A DNA stretch of 64,000 bases from Oscillatoria sp. SIO1A7 (GCA_010672965.1 JAAHFN010000026.1:1-64000), one strand, 5' to 3'; shown: positions 1 through 9,211, numbered from the stretch's first letter. The notes: generated from the letters alone by a model not told the origin. Made by a program: numbers and translations.

Positions 1-6
1 ATCGGG

Positions 7-79
7 TAAGCCTCGGACTCGGGGCAACGAGTCCTTTGGCTTACTCCAACAGCTAGCCGGGGTGGGAAGATAGCCCACC
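7..79. other. Two stable hairpins at the window edge, possible 3' part of a structured RNA
   Basis: Hairpin one pairs TAAGCC (7-12) with GGCTTA (38-43) and GGACTCG (15-21) with CGAGTCC (28-34) around a GGGCAA loop. Hairpin two pairs GGTGGG (61-66) with CCCACC (74-79). A terminator-like hairpin follows at 81-123. Three hairpins in a row with a final U-run look like the end of a non-coding RNA or long 3' UTR that begins left of the window. I do not recognise the family and found no coding sequence here. The strand is probably plus, judged from the T-run. Confidence 0.35.
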
Positions 80-80
80 T

Positions 81-123
81 CTACCCGCTGACATTGCACA
101 GATGGCGGCAGCGGGTGGGTTTT
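81..123 (+). terminator. Rho-independent terminator
   Basis: ACCCGCTG (83-90) pairs with CAGCGGGT (109-116), extended by C81-G118, and is followed by GGGTTTT. It would end a plus-strand transcript entering from the left. The gap up to 500 shows no convincing gene; an open frame at 161-469 has no recognisable similarity and unlikely composition. Confidence 0.5.
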
Positions 124-500
124 CCTTGGGAGAAATTCGCGCTAGTTTTTACCTCCGTAGTTGGCTGTCGCAAACGATCGCGATCGCGCCAACGAGCCTA
201 TAAGCACCAGCTCCTGGGCTGGGGCGAGGACCTCCTTGCTTTTTTTTAGATTCTACAACGGTTTGCCTTGTTTTGCACCGGCTCGGGAGCCCTGGAATCT
301 CGGCAGGGGCGCGGAGTTCCAAACGCCTCTACGCAGGTTCTGTTCTTCTGGTTCTTCTGCGATCGGTGCTTCAGATAACTTTTTGCATCTTAGTTCTTGT
401 CCCTTTCACCTAAGATTTGACTGTAAACTAATCTGTTTTTCTGGCAATGTCGCTTATCTTTCTATATAGCTTTTAGCTTTTAGCTTTCAGGCTTCAGCTC

Positions 501-1751
501 TCAATCGCCGAGTAAAAGACTTCCCGCCCCTCCCGACGGCTCGTCTCTCATCATATTTTTGATTCCGAAAGAATAGAGTTCATAGATATCCTCTACCACG
601 TCATTGGGATCGTCAAACGAACCAATGACATCCTCGCGAGCTGGAATATCCAGGATGCCAGTTTTTGCGTTTGGCTCATCAAAACCTGAAGTCAGATCGC
701 CGACTTTAGCGACTAGCAAGGATTGGCGATTGAAGGCCATGTCAATACTTGCCTCTGCGATTAGCTCTAGAAAAAAGTTTACATTTTGAGAACTGCTATA
801 GCGGCTATGTAGGGTTTTCGTATCTGTAGGGGCTGGTGCCGAGTCGGAACCGAGCAAGTCTGCCAAGTCTGCCGACTCCAGTAAAGCGTTCTGGGGTGCG
901 GCGCTTATAGAGCAGTGTTTTTTTAAGAGTTGTCCTTTATCGCCGGAGCCTCGCCCGTGAACGCCAACGATTCGACCGTTGGCATCCAATACTGGCCCTC
1001 CACTCATCCCAGCCCGAGTGCTATCGAAGTAAAAAATACTATAGCCATATTCTCCTTGGCTGGGGTTAATTTTGCTCGCTACAGGCCCCCAAGACAAGCG
1101 CCGCTGTCGGCGTTCTACCTTGCCGCGACACTTACCGTTGGCATCGCGTTCTTTTTCCGGATCCGGCCAACCTGAAATGTAAACCCTGTCTCCCGGGTTG
1201 ACCAGATCGGGATCGCCCAAGGGAGCGAGGGGATAGTTGCGATCGCTCTGGAAACTGACTACAGCCAAATCCACTCCAGCCACTCGACCGGGAACATTTC
1301 GAGAATAACAGCCGAATCTGAACAGAGTCCCTAGAGTTAGCGTCCCAGTCAAGGGACAACCCCGACCATCATTTATTGTCTTTACTTCGTGTACTATTCC
1401 GTCGCTGGTGCGAATGCCATAAGATAGTTCTTGGTCTAAATGTTTTTGTTTGAAGTTGTGGGTAACGGTCAAAACAAAGTAAGTCTTTCCTTCTCTGGCA
1501 ACGATCGCTCCCGACCCGGGATTCCATAACCCGTCTGGGTTTTTTTCCGAGGCTAGAGGATTGTTGCGATTGTTTTCCAAATCCTCTAGCAGGTCTTCTG
1601 TCAGACCCGGTGCTATCAGCACGGTGGTTTGCCGCGCTATAGAATTAATCTCTTCTACGGATAGTTCTGCCCGAGCTGAGCCTGCTGCCAAGCCACCGAG
1701 CAGCATTGCGCCGATAAGAGATTTCCCAATTATCTGCTTTAGCGATAGCAT
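501..1751 (-). CDS. Secreted trypsin-like serine protease
   Basis: A 416-residue protein with an N-terminal signal peptide (hydrophobic stretch, cleavage near ARA-E at residue 28), so it acts outside the cytoplasm. The chymotrypsin-fold triad is visible: His98 in the VTHNF context, Asp161 in GVDLAVV and Ser250 in GMSGGPV. The His context is TVTH rather than the usual TAAH, as in divergent cyanobacterial members. The roughly 110 residues after the protease domain have no recognisable domain. It lies 136 bp downstream of a COP23 gene on the same strand; a small palindromic repeat occupies that gap. A second protease/COP23 pair occurs at the other end of the window. The substrate is unknown. The family assignment is secure, the role is not. 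Confidence 0.85.
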   Translation of the reverse strand: MLSLKQIIGKSLIGAMLLGGLAAGSARAELSVEEINSIARQTTVLIAPGLTEDLLEDLENNRNNPLASEKNPDGLWNPGSGAIVAREGKTYFVLTVTHNFKQKHLDQELSYGIRTSDGIVHEVKTINDGRGCPLTGTLTLGTLFRFGCYSRNVPGRVAGVDLAVVSFQSDRNYPLAPLGDPDLVNPGDRVYISGWPDPEKERDANGKCRGKVERRQRRLSWGPVASKINPSQGEYGYSIFYFDSTRAGMSGGPVLDANGRIVGVHGRGSGDKGQLLKKHCSISAAPQNALLESADLADLLGSDSAPAPTDTKTLHSRYSSSQNVNFFLELIAEASIDMAFNRQSLLVAKVGDLTSGFDEPNAKTGILDIPAREDVIGSFDDPNDVVEDIYELYSFGIKNMMRDEPSGGAGSLLLGD

Positions 1752-1781
1752 TTTTTTGCTCTTATTTATTAGATTTTTATT

Positions 1782-1879
1782 CAGGACTTACGCAACGACA
1801 CTATCGACGGGGCAACCACGGGGGGATTGCCCCTACAAACCCCTACAAACTTTAGATATAGATATTTTGCGTAAGTCCC
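1782..1879. repeat. MITE-like element, family R1 (CAGGACTTACGCA ends)
   Basis: It starts with CAGGACTTACGCA (1782-1794) and ends with TGCGTAAGTCC (1868-1878), an inverted terminal repeat. The core holds GGGGCAACC...TTGCCCCTAC, itself able to fold. It is one of more than ten copies in the window and sits between the COP23 and protease genes. Confidence 0.85.
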
Positions 1880-1887
1880 GTGCATTT

Positions 1888-2826
1888 TTACAGTTGCCGC
1901 AGCCCTCCACCTTCCCTGGGTTCTTGGGTCTGGGGGGGGTTTTTATTAGGCGCGTTATTGGGAAAAGGAGAGGTAGCGGGGGTAGCGGGGGCAGTCTCGC
2001 TATCTGGACTGTCGCTATCTGGATTATCGCTATCTCGTTCCAAAAACGGCCGCACGTCTATATAATACGACGCTCCTGTAGCATCTGGCGCAGCATCTTC
2101 GTCAGGGTCGGCGCTTTCATACAGAGGCGCTGTCCCCGCCAGGCCCATGCGGTGCTGCATAAATTGTTCTAGAGTAGCCGCCGGGTCTTGAGTGGGTTTG
2201 AGGGTATAAATCAAACCGACACAATTCTGGGGGCTGGCCTGGGCGCAAATGATATTCTGGCCGTTCATCCGACCGATGCCAATGTAATTTAAGCGATCGT
2301 TGCGACGGTAGGTTTCCAGGCGATCGCTCACTTCTTGGCAGCGAGTCAGCGGGTCGTAGCCCCCCGCCGCGAAAAACTCGGATTGCCACCGAATCCAGAC
2401 CTCAGCCTTGCCAGTTGAATTCTGGTAGCGAGTTTCTGGCACCCCAGAGGCGCTAGAGCAGAAAAACCCTCGCGCCACGGGAAAACTCTCCCGAATCGCT
2501 AAGCCGAAAAAAGCGCTAGAACAAGTATCTACTAGACGGCGTTCTATTTCCCTGCCGTCAATTAGCAGGGCTTTGATATCGTATAGGCAGTCCCCGCTAA
2601 CTTTAACAGTCACGGTATCGCCGTCAGCCATCGCCCAAGGTCCCAGCTCGTCGGTGCCCCAAACGCCGCTACCGGCTGACGAGACCTGCAAGGACACTAT
2701 ATCGCTACCTGTATTGTTGCGAATGATAAATTTTCTCTGGGCTAAGGCAGTGCGGACTGTTATGGCGATCGCTGACAGGGTAAAAGCAGCAGCAGCAATA
2801 CCGCTGAAGAATTTTAGTCCTAACAT
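1888..2826 (-). CDS. COP23-domain secreted protein with an extra N-terminal domain
   Basis: 312 residues. A signal peptide ends near ALAQ (residue 30). Residues 31-105 form a small domain with RNNTGS, a WG...LG pattern and a C80...C102 pair, of a type seen in exported cyanobacterial proteins. Residues 120-230 match the COP23 domain (23-kDa circadian oscillating protein described from Synechococcus RF-1): GYDPLTRCQEVS, YIGIGRMNGQ, LIYTLKP, and four cysteines (123, 163, 194, 202) that align with the COP23 protein at 61961-62608. The C-terminus is Ser/Asp/Pro-rich and disordered. Molecular function is unknown. It lies upstream of a secreted protease gene on the same strand, which suggests co-expression or joint function; this is inference. 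Confidence 0.8.
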   Translation of the reverse strand: MLGLKFFSGIAAAAFTLSAIAITVRTALAQRKFIIRNNTGSDIVSLQVSSAGSGVWGTDELGPWAMADGDTVTVKVSGDCLYDIKALLIDGREIERRLVDTCSSAFFGLAIRESFPVARGFFCSSASGVPETRYQNSTGKAEVWIRWQSEFFAAGGYDPLTRCQEVSDRLETYRRNDRLNYIGIGRMNGQNIICAQASPQNCVGLIYTLKPTQDPAATLEQFMQHRMGLAGTAPLYESADPDEDAAPDATGASYYIDVRPFLERDSDNPDSDSPDSETAPATPATSPFPNNAPNKNPPQTQEPREGGGLRQL

Positions 2827-2930
2827 TGAAATTCTTGCTCCCTATTCTTCCGGACTTACTTACCATTGTGAGCGATCGCGCTGTGGATTTTCTGGGCAGA
2901 CTTATTTGAAACCCGCTATATGAGAGGCGA

Positions 2931-3767
2931 TTACTCGGCGATCGCTCGCAAGCGCTTAGTAATCGCGGTTATGCCATCGTGGCGAATTAAAATAGCAGAA
3001 ATCCAGAGGTTTTCTGGCAAGGCTGGAGCTTGACCTATTTTAAAAATACCGCCAGAAGAGAGGGTTTCTATGCGCAGGTTGGTGGGAATGAAATAGGTAT
3101 TGACTCTAATTGGTTCTTCCAAAGCACTGCCCAAAAGCAAGTCGTCACCTAGGGGTTCGGTAACTATTGCATCAAAACCAAAACGCTCCCCAATACCTAC
3201 TTCATCCGCTAGATTGACCGTAAGCTCGGGGGGATTTTTTCCAGAAACAACCTCGGTATTTTCGGATAGGATATCTTGGCGAACCAGTTTTTGGTTTTCA
3301 TAGCGCTGGCGCGATCGCAACGTAGCAGTAAGAGCCAAGTCTCTATCGGCCAGAGTTTCCACGCCAACAATTCTGGTCTCGGTTTCCGCAACCACCTGGT
3401 TGCCATCCGCTTCCCAAGAGAGAATTTCGGTACGATATTTAATATTGGGATAGCGCGTCCAAAGTTCGCGCAATGCTTTTTCTAAAGTATTATAAGTAAG
3501 ACCGTCAGAATGGGTAAATTTCCGAGAATAAAACTGCATCACCTCGCGCAGATCTTGGCGATTGGCCGCCGCATCAATTTCTTGGATGAGGGTTGTCAGT
3601 TCTGGGGGTGCCGTCTCGGGGCTGTCGGCACGGGCGCTGCGAGGATGCAGCAGAAACCCCCCCCAGCAAAGGCTCAAACCGAGGAGGGATGCTATCAGTC
3701 GGGTCGCGGGCTGGCGGCCACTGGGCTTTTTGGGCTTTTTGGAGCGGGCGATCGCGATCGTAGGCAT
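2931..3767 (-). CDS. Secreted protein with NTF2/SnoaL-like domain
   Basis: 278 residues. A basic N-terminus and hydrophobic stretch end at SARA-D (about residue 47), indicating export. Residues 55-165 resemble the NTF2-like fold of cyanobacterial proteins of this kind (LTTLIQEIDAAANRQD, VMQFYSRKFTHSDGL, a Tyr-rich RYENQ). The rest is a beta-rich region without a recognised domain. No catalytic residues can be named. It is transcribed in the same direction as the COP23 and protease genes downstream, with a gap of about 100 bp, so the three may form a loose operon of exported proteins. Confidence 0.65.
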   Translation of the reverse strand: MPTIAIARSKKPKKPSGRQPATRLIASLLGLSLCWGGFLLHPRSARADSPETAPPELTTLIQEIDAAANRQDLREVMQFYSRKFTHSDGLTYNTLEKALRELWTRYPNIKYRTEILSWEADGNQVVAETETRIVGVETLADRDLALTATLRSRQRYENQKLVRQDILSENTEVVSGKNPPELTVNLADEVGIGERFGFDAIVTEPLGDDLLLGSALEEPIRVNTYFIPTNLRIETLSSGGIFKIGQAPALPENLWISAILIRHDGITAITKRLRAIAE

Positions 3768-3955
3768 TAGAAGCTTACAGAAAATAATTGTAAATTGACT
3801 TAAAGTGGAGCTATGAGGTATTGTCGTTCTGCGTCCTCTCGCTCGCTATTTCGTTCCCCTCCCTAGTTCGTTACGCAAATTAAAGAAAACGAATAAGGAA
3901 AGCGGATAAAAGAAAGCGAATCTTTCCCCAGCTCGCGGTTAGGAGAAAATTAGGT

Positions 3956-5014
3956 TTGACAAAGGCACCGATTAGATTACTGATTGCAGCGAGCGGTACC
4001 GGGGGTCATTTGTTCCCGGCGATCGCCACTGCAGAAGCACTCAAAGACTACCAGATAGAATGGCTCGGGGTCCCAAACCGCATGGAAACCCAGCTCGTTC
4101 GCGGCAAGTATCCCTTACATACTATCGCTGTTGAAGGATTTCAGCAGCGCCTGGGCCTGGGGACTCTCCGCATCCTCAGCCGATTAGCAGGCTCTATTTT
4201 TCAAGTCAGAAAGCTGCTGAGGAGCAAAGGATTTCACGGCGTCTTTACCACTGGTGGCTATATTGCCGCACCAGCAATTATAGCAGCTCGGTCCCTTGGG
4301 TTGCCAGCTATCCTTCACGAATCTAACGCTCTGCCCGGTAAAGTGACCCGCTTAATCGGTCCGTTATGCAGCGCGATCGCAATTGGATTTGAGAAAGCAG
4401 GGGAATACTTGCCACAAAACAAAACCATATATGTCGGCACCCCAGTACGCCCGGAATTTCTCACCAAAACTCCTCTGGACTTGCCAATTCCCGAAGCTGC
4501 ACCCCTGATAGTTGTTGCCGGCGGTTCTCAAGGAGCTGTAGCTATTAACAAATTAGTGCGCCAATCTGCTAAAGCTTGGCTCGATGCCGGTGCTTGGATC
4601 TTTCATCAAACCGGCGCTAACGACCCGGATGCCGATAGCTTTCAACATCCACACTATATATCTATGCCTTTTTATGACAACATGGCGGGGCTACTTCAGC
4701 GAGCTTCTCTGGCGATTAGCCGCGCTGGAGCGGGAACTCTAACAGAATTGGCCACGACCCAAACTCCGTCTATTCTCATTCCCTATCCCTATGCCGCCGA
4801 AGACCATCAATCCTATAATGCCGCTGGATTTGTCGAAGCTGGGGCGGCAATTGTCTATGGCCAAAGCCAGTTAACTTCAGAAATATTAGAAGCAAAAGTT
4901 TTGGAATTGCTCGAATCGGACAGTATGCTGCTAGAAATGGCTGGCAATGCTGGCGCTTTGGCCGTTCCTGATAGTAGCGATCGCTTGGCACAATTAGTTA
5001 GAAGTAGGGTGTAG
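3956..5014 (+). CDS. murG: MurG, UDP-GlcNAc:lipid I N-acetylglucosaminyltransferase
   Basis: 352 residues, the usual MurG length. The enzyme adds GlcNAc from UDP-GlcNAc to undecaprenyl-PP-MurNAc-pentapeptide at the inner face of the membrane to give lipid II. Visible family motifs are the N-terminal glycine loop GTGGHLFPAIA, the HESNALPGKV segment, GGSQGAVAIN, and the C-terminal donor-site segment TLTELATTQTPSILIPYPYAAEDHQ. The start is the TTG at 3956: it has AGGAG at 3941-3945 with good spacing and no nearby ATG in frame. It is divergent from the gene to its left and appears monocistronic. Confidence 0.95.
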   Translation: MTKAPIRLLIAASGTGGHLFPAIATAEALKDYQIEWLGVPNRMETQLVRGKYPLHTIAVEGFQQRLGLGTLRILSRLAGSIFQVRKLLRSKGFHGVFTTGGYIAAPAIIAARSLGLPAILHESNALPGKVTRLIGPLCSAIAIGFEKAGEYLPQNKTIYVGTPVRPEFLTKTPLDLPIPEAAPLIVVAGGSQGAVAINKLVRQSAKAWLDAGAWIFHQTGANDPDADSFQHPHYISMPFYDNMAGLLQRASLAISRAGAGTLTELATTQTPSILIPYPYAAEDHQSYNAAGFVEAGAAIVYGQSQLTSEILEAKVLELLESDSMLLEMAGNAGALAVPDSSDRLAQLVRSRV

Positions 5015-5450
5015 GGCATTGGGCCCCTACGCCCCAGAGGGCGGGCTACGCCTACGACAGGCTCAGGATAAAATTGGGCATTGGGCATGGGCAAAAGTGA
5101 ACAGCGGAGCCTGACCCTAGTGCCGCTGGAATTCAAAATTAAAAATTCAAAACTCAAAATGCCTTTTAACCCTGGCTCCCGGCCACTATACGGCAGGATT
5201 ATTTCTGGCGCGCTGCACCTAGTATAGCTGGGCTATCGCTACTCCTAAGAGCGGAAGGCTAACCCCTCTATCGCTGACTGCTGAGCGCTGACCGCTGACC
5301 TTACTAGCTTTGGTCAAGAATAAAATAAAAATTGCCTCTACGAACGGGGCAACCACAGGGGGATTGCCCCTACAAAACAATCTGAATATTTTGCATAAGT
5401 CCTCAACTTAAAACTCAAAACTCATAACTTAGAACTCTCAACCTAAGAAC
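5015..5450. other. Intergenic repeat field
   Basis: No gene is seen. The stretch holds a GGGCATTGGGCAT heptamer run near 5070-5090, an inverted copy of repeat family R3 (about 5160-5225, CCTGGCTCCCGGCC...GCGCGCTGCACCTAG), CTCAAAACT-type repeats, and a degraded R1 element with core GGGGCAACC...TTGCCCCTAC and right end TTTGCATAAGTCCT (to 5402). Confidence 0.6.
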
Positions 5451-7382
5451 TCAACCGCGTGTTTGAATGCTGCGATCGCGCCCTTCTTTTTTCGCTTTAT
5501 ACAAAGCTACATCTGCCAAACCGATAAATTTTGATATTGACTTGTAAGGGCTGGGAAAGGTAGCAGTAATGCCCAAACTGAGAGTAACAATATCGCCAAT
5601 TTTAGAGGCCGAATGGGGAATGCCCAGACCTCTAACTCTAACCCTGATTTCTTCTGCAACTCTCATAGCTCCAGCCATATCGGTATTGGGCAGAACTATT
5701 GCAAATTCTTCTCCTCCGTAACGAGCCACTAGATCGCCGGGACGCCTGACTGCCCGATCGATCGCTTCGGCTACTTTTTGCAAACAGGCATCGCCAGCTT
5801 GATGTCCGTAAGTATCGTTATAAAGTTTGAAATAATCGATATCGCATAAAATAAGTCCCAGCCAAGACTGCTGCCGCATTGCCCGCCGCCATTCTATATC
5901 AATATATTGGTCAAAGCGGCGGCGGTTCGCTAATTTAGTCAGGCTATCGGAGATGGCTATTAGCTCCAACTCTTGGTTGGCAATTTCGAGCTGCTCGAAC
6001 AGAGTGGATTGTTTAATCGCGATCGCTACATGGGTAGCAAGCTGCTCTAGCAATTGAATCTCCCAGTCTTGCCATTGCCGAGTTCTGCTACAATGATGGG
6101 CAATCAGCAGTCCCCACAATGTTCTAGTTTGTGTTAGAGCTTTTATCTGGTTTTCAGCAGCAGGATTGGCCGATTTAGTTTGGGGACTCGACGCCAGCAA
6201 AGATTCCCGAGATAGTGCTTCCGCATTTTGCACGATGGGCACCACTAGATTAGCTTTGACTTGGCATTCCCAAAGCAAATCCCGATGACATTTATCGAGG
6301 TTTGCCGTATCGATATCCTCAATCGCTTTAACTCGCCCTTCTCTATAGGGTCGAACATAGCTTTGTTCAAAGCAAGGGTCGTAGATGCCCCGACCCAAGA
6401 TTGATTTCCAACCCCGAGCTACAGACTCCTGAGTAACGACTCCGCTCCAATCAGCTTCAAAGCGGAAAATAAGTACCCTATCTGTTTGCAGCAGTTGCCG
6501 CACCTCATCAACGGTAGTTTGGAGAATCTCTTCTAGGTCTAGGGATTGGCGAATTTTGGCAGCGATCGCTCCCACCAGTCGCTCCCGCTCCCCCTGCTGC
6601 CGTAAGGCTATTTCCGTTTGCCTAGCTGGCGTAATCTCCCGAGCCAGAACGCAATTGTATTGCTTGCCCTTAAACTCTATAGGATTGACGGTTACTTCGA
6701 CTGGAAACAAGCTACCATCGGCTCTTCGGTAGCGAGTTTCTAGGCTAAAAGAACCTCTAAGCTTTACTTCTTGCCAGTGCCAGACCCATGTCTCTGGGGA
6801 CATATCTGGTTCAATATCGTGGATGGTCATCGAGAGGAGTACGGAGCGATCGTAGCCCAAAGACTTGCAGGCTGCCTCGTTCGCATAAAATAATTTCCCG
6901 TCCTCAGTCAACCAGAAGGCAGCATAAGCATTGCTATCGATTGCTAACTGGGTTAACTGCAATAGTTCCTCTGTCCGAGCTTTGTTGGCAATATGCCGAA
7001 AGCGCCACACTCTGCCCAGAATTTCGCCGTCGGCACGCTGAGGTTCGCTGTATAGTTCGATAATCCGGCCATCCTTGAGTTCGAGGATGCCATTACCTGT
7101 AGCCTCCACTTCTTGGGACCATTCCTTGACTAGCTGCATAAATGCTTCCGGCTCTTTGAGGCGATCGCTAAGCATCAAGAGTTTTTCGGTTCCCGAGGCC
7201 ATCACCTTTGAAATTCCCCACATTTCCAAAAACCTTTGATTGACCGCGATGAGTTCCCCATCGTTGCCTACAGCGATAATCCCATCAGGTGACGACTCTA
7301 ATATGGCCCGCAGTAAAGAATGCGATCGCCTGACTTCCTCCTGAGCCTTGTTGCCGCTAATGAGCGGATGTTGAAGCTTCAA
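5451..7382 (-). CDS. PAS-PAS-GAF-GGDEF diguanylate cyclase with candidate cyanobacteriochrome GAF domain
   Basis: 643 residues. PAS domains lie at about 20-140 and 145-260 (second with a PAC end), a GAF domain at about 280-470 and a GGDEF domain at 485-643. The active site reads GGEEF (556-560), preceded at the usual distance by RPGD, a canonical RxxD inhibitory site, so it should make c-di-GMP with product feedback. The GAF domain carries DPCF (Cys337) and KCHRDLL (Cys365-His366), plus [10 protein letters not shown] and [11 protein letters not shown], all characteristic of bilin-binding cyanobacteriochromes of the DXCF class. An insertion of about 30 residues separates VVPI from LWGLLI. The start is TTG at 7382 with AAGGGG upstream; an in-frame stop lies shortly before it. 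No membrane segment is seen, so it is probably cytoplasmic. Bilin binding is inference. Confidence 0.88.
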   Translation of the reverse strand: MKLQHPLISGNKAQEEVRRSHSLLRAILESSPDGIIAVGNDGELIAVNQRFLEMWGISKVMASGTEKLLMLSDRLKEPEAFMQLVKEWSQEVEATGNGILELKDGRIIELYSEPQRADGEILGRVWRFRHIANKARTEELLQLTQLAIDSNAYAAFWLTEDGKLFYANEAACKSLGYDRSVLLSMTIHDIEPDMSPETWVWHWQEVKLRGSFSLETRYRRADGSLFPVEVTVNPIEFKGKQYNCVLAREITPARQTEIALRQQGERERLVGAIAAKIRQSLDLEEILQTTVDEVRQLLQTDRVLIFRFEADWSGVVTQESVARGWKSILGRGIYDPCFEQSYVRPYREGRVKAIEDIDTANLDKCHRDLLWECQVKANLVVPIVQNAEALSRESLLASSPQTKSANPAAENQIKALTQTRTLWGLLIAHHCSRTRQWQDWEIQLLEQLATHVAIAIKQSTLFEQLEIANQELELIAISDSLTKLANRRRFDQYIDIEWRRAMRQQSWLGLILCDIDYFKLYNDTYGHQAGDACLQKVAEAIDRAVRRPGDLVARYGGEEFAIVLPNTDMAGAMRVAEEIRVRVRGLGIPHSASKIGDIVTLSLGITATFPSPYKSISKFIGLADVALYKAKKEGRDRSIQTRG

Positions 7383-7903
7383 AATCCCCTTACCTTTAAT
7401 CCGATCCTAGATACTAACTTCACCCCATATCAGCATAGCATTCAGGAAGAAGCGATCGCAGCCTCTCCACAATTCAGTCTTCTCATATTTGGGCCGTTCA
7501 TACCTATTTCGCTCTTGATAATTATCTTTATCCTCAATTTTTATGACAATAACTGTAGAGCCTGATTTTTTAATATCTTCTACATTTAACTTAACTAAAT
7601 AAACTAGAGGATACTCTCCTCCTCGGCTGCTTGCGATTAGGGCTTTACAATACGTTTATCGTAATCTCTTTATATGCAATTTAATAGTTCTTATTTATCT
7701 CTAAAGCCTTTACATACTTGAATTTCAGTATTTTACAGCAAGCAACTCAATCTCTTTTGGCGATCGCAAAAATACCGCGCTCCCGATTCTAGCTTTGCCC
7801 TATAGCCTTTTCCAACCTGACTTGTTTCAAAAACTTTAAAATATCGTAATAGAGCTTATCGACTATAGGCAAGGTATTGACATTCTCTATTATCGAGTGC
7901 TTT
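7383..7903. other. Intergenic region without recognised gene
   Basis: AT-rich, between the start of the diguanylate cyclase and the end of the next minus-strand gene. It probably holds the cyclase promoter. I see no repeat family member and no credible coding sequence. Confidence 0.5.
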
Positions 7904-8125
7904 TTATCTCAGAAAGCTCCTACCTTCAGCCATATCTCGAATTAGCGATAGTTTAGATTGTAGATAGGCTCTAAGCATATCAATTTCATCGCTTTTTAGC
8001 GCCTTGTTTTGTTGGAACTGTTTGCTCAAAGACTGCACTAAGCTGACATCATCCAGAGTCAACAAAGTCTTCACTTGCGTTTTTTCAATTAAGCTCCAAA
8101 GCTCGCGCAGCATTAGGGGACTCAT
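7904..8125 (-). CDS. Small conserved hypothetical protein
   Basis: 73 residues, mostly helical and charged (RELWSLIEKTQ, LLTLDDVSLVQSL, DEIDMLRAYLQSKL), with no signal peptide or membrane segment. The start is strongly supported: the ATG is preceded by TAGGAGGTAGTA, a near-perfect Shine-Dalgarno sequence at good spacing. It resembles small helical proteins of unknown function that are common in cyanobacteria. No function can be given from the sequence, and neither neighbour suggests one. Confidence 0.7.
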   Translation of the reverse strand: MSPLMLRELWSLIEKTQVKTLLTLDDVSLVQSLSKQFQQNKALKSDEIDMLRAYLQSKLSLIRDMAEGRSFLR

Positions 8126-8157
8126 TACTACCTCCTACCGATATATCTCTTTCTCCT

Positions 8158-8251
8158 ATAGGATTTACGCAAATTGCCAGATGTAACAGTATATTTAGCG
8201 CTCTCTTGCGCGGTCCGGCACCCTACATAAAGAGTCTTTGCGTAAGTCCTG
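8158..8251. repeat. MITE-like element, family R1
   Basis: The left end is TAGGATTTACGCA and the right end TTTGCGTAAGTCCTG (8237-8251). The core is the GCGCGGTCCGGCACCCTAC variant rather than the GGGGCAACC variant. Confidence 0.8.
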
Positions 8252-9075
8252 TCCTATAGCGGACTGGGAGGATCCGATCTTGCCTGTTGGCGGCCCATTA
8301 GACCCATCGAACCCTCTTTTTAGACTTCTTAATAATTTCTTTATTTTTATAATATAGCCTGACTAGGGACTGCTCTTCTTCAGAGAGACACAAAACACAA
8401 CAAAACTTAGAAAAACATTACATTAATCTATGCAGCTTATTACTAAAGCGTCCGTTACATTCGTTACCAAATCGCCTCCGCAACAGGGTAAGGGATCGAT
8501 ATTGCACAACTTACGACGGTTTAGGACGTTCTTTTTCGTAGGAGCGAATGCCCCTTGAGGGCTGTCCGTTCGCTGAATCCGTAGTGCTATAAAAATAGAA
8601 GTTTGCTAGCTCGGGTAAAAAAAGGTTGAGGGCGTTGAGGGCTAATTTCATGCCAGCGCAACCCAGACTGTCCGCAAAACAGTCTGACAGGTCTGACTCA
8701 TCAAATGACAACATGAAGCTTATTGCTATATATATAGCACTACGCAAATAAGCGCTTGACATTTATAAATGCTCAAACGTAAGTCAGATTATGCTTTTGA
8801 CTTATTACCTTGAGACTTTTGACTTGCGCGTAGCGCTATATCATGCGTCCTATGGGTTTGTGCAAATCTTCTCGAAGATATAGCAGTAAGCAGTCAGCTA
8901 TCAGCAGTCAGCTTTTAGCACAAGCCTTGCCGTTACTAGCCAGGAGCGAGATTTGAACTGTCCGTTCCTTGAGTGCGTAGTGCTATACAACGCTCTCAAC
9001 CTTGCTGGATAAGCCTTTTAGCGGTGAATGGCGCGATCGCGAGCGATATTTTACACAACGAGTTTGGGCTTGTTA
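8252..9075. other. Gene-poor stretch with repeats
   Basis: No supported gene. A frame at 8511-8762 (minus) ends inside repeat-like sequence and lacks a ribosome binding site. It contains the R2 repeat at 8733-8840, CAGTCAGCTATCAGCAGTCAGC-type repeats near 8885-8920, and a partial R2 end near 8970. Confidence 0.5.
8733..8840. repeat. Palindromic-ended 108-bp repeat, family R2
   Basis: The ends are TATAGCACTACGCAA and TTGCGCGTAGCGCTATA, an imperfect inverted repeat. Inside is CATTTATAAATGCTC and TTGACTTATTACCTTGAG. A closely similar copy lies at 24959-25065. Confidence 0.75.
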
Positions 9076-9148
9076 TGGAGAGTAGGGGATTCGAACCCCT
9101 GACCTCTGCGGTGCGATCGCAGCGCTCTACCAACTGAGCTAACTCCCC
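9076..9148 (-). tRNA. tRNA-Ala(CGC)
   Basis: On the minus strand the acceptor GGGGAGT pairs with ACTCTCC (one G-U). The D arm is GCTC-AGTTGGTA-GAGC, the anticodon stem CTGCG/CGCAG has loop ATCGCAC giving anticodon CGC (alanine, codon GCG), and the T arm is AGGGG-TTCGAAC-CCCT. The 3' CCA is not encoded. A GCGATCGC octamer lies across the anticodon stem and loop. Confidence 0.92.
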
Positions 9149-9160
9149 AGGTTTTAAAAA

Positions 9161-9211
9161 ATCATAGCATAGAAATCATAGCATAGAAATCATAGCATAG
9201 AAATCATAGCA
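9161..9211. repeat. 14-bp tandem repeat just upstream of tRNA-Ala
   Basis: About three and a half copies of ATCATAGCATAGAA directly follow the 5' end of the minus-strand tRNA, in its promoter position. Confidence 0.8.

Noticed and set aside
161-469. 102-residue plus-strand frame
   Set aside because: Cys/Phe/Arg-rich composition without conserved pattern; sits behind a terminator-like hairpin without an evident promoter.
8511-8762. 83-residue minus-strand frame
   Set aside because: It runs out of an R2 repeat end, has no ribosome binding site and no recognisable sequence.
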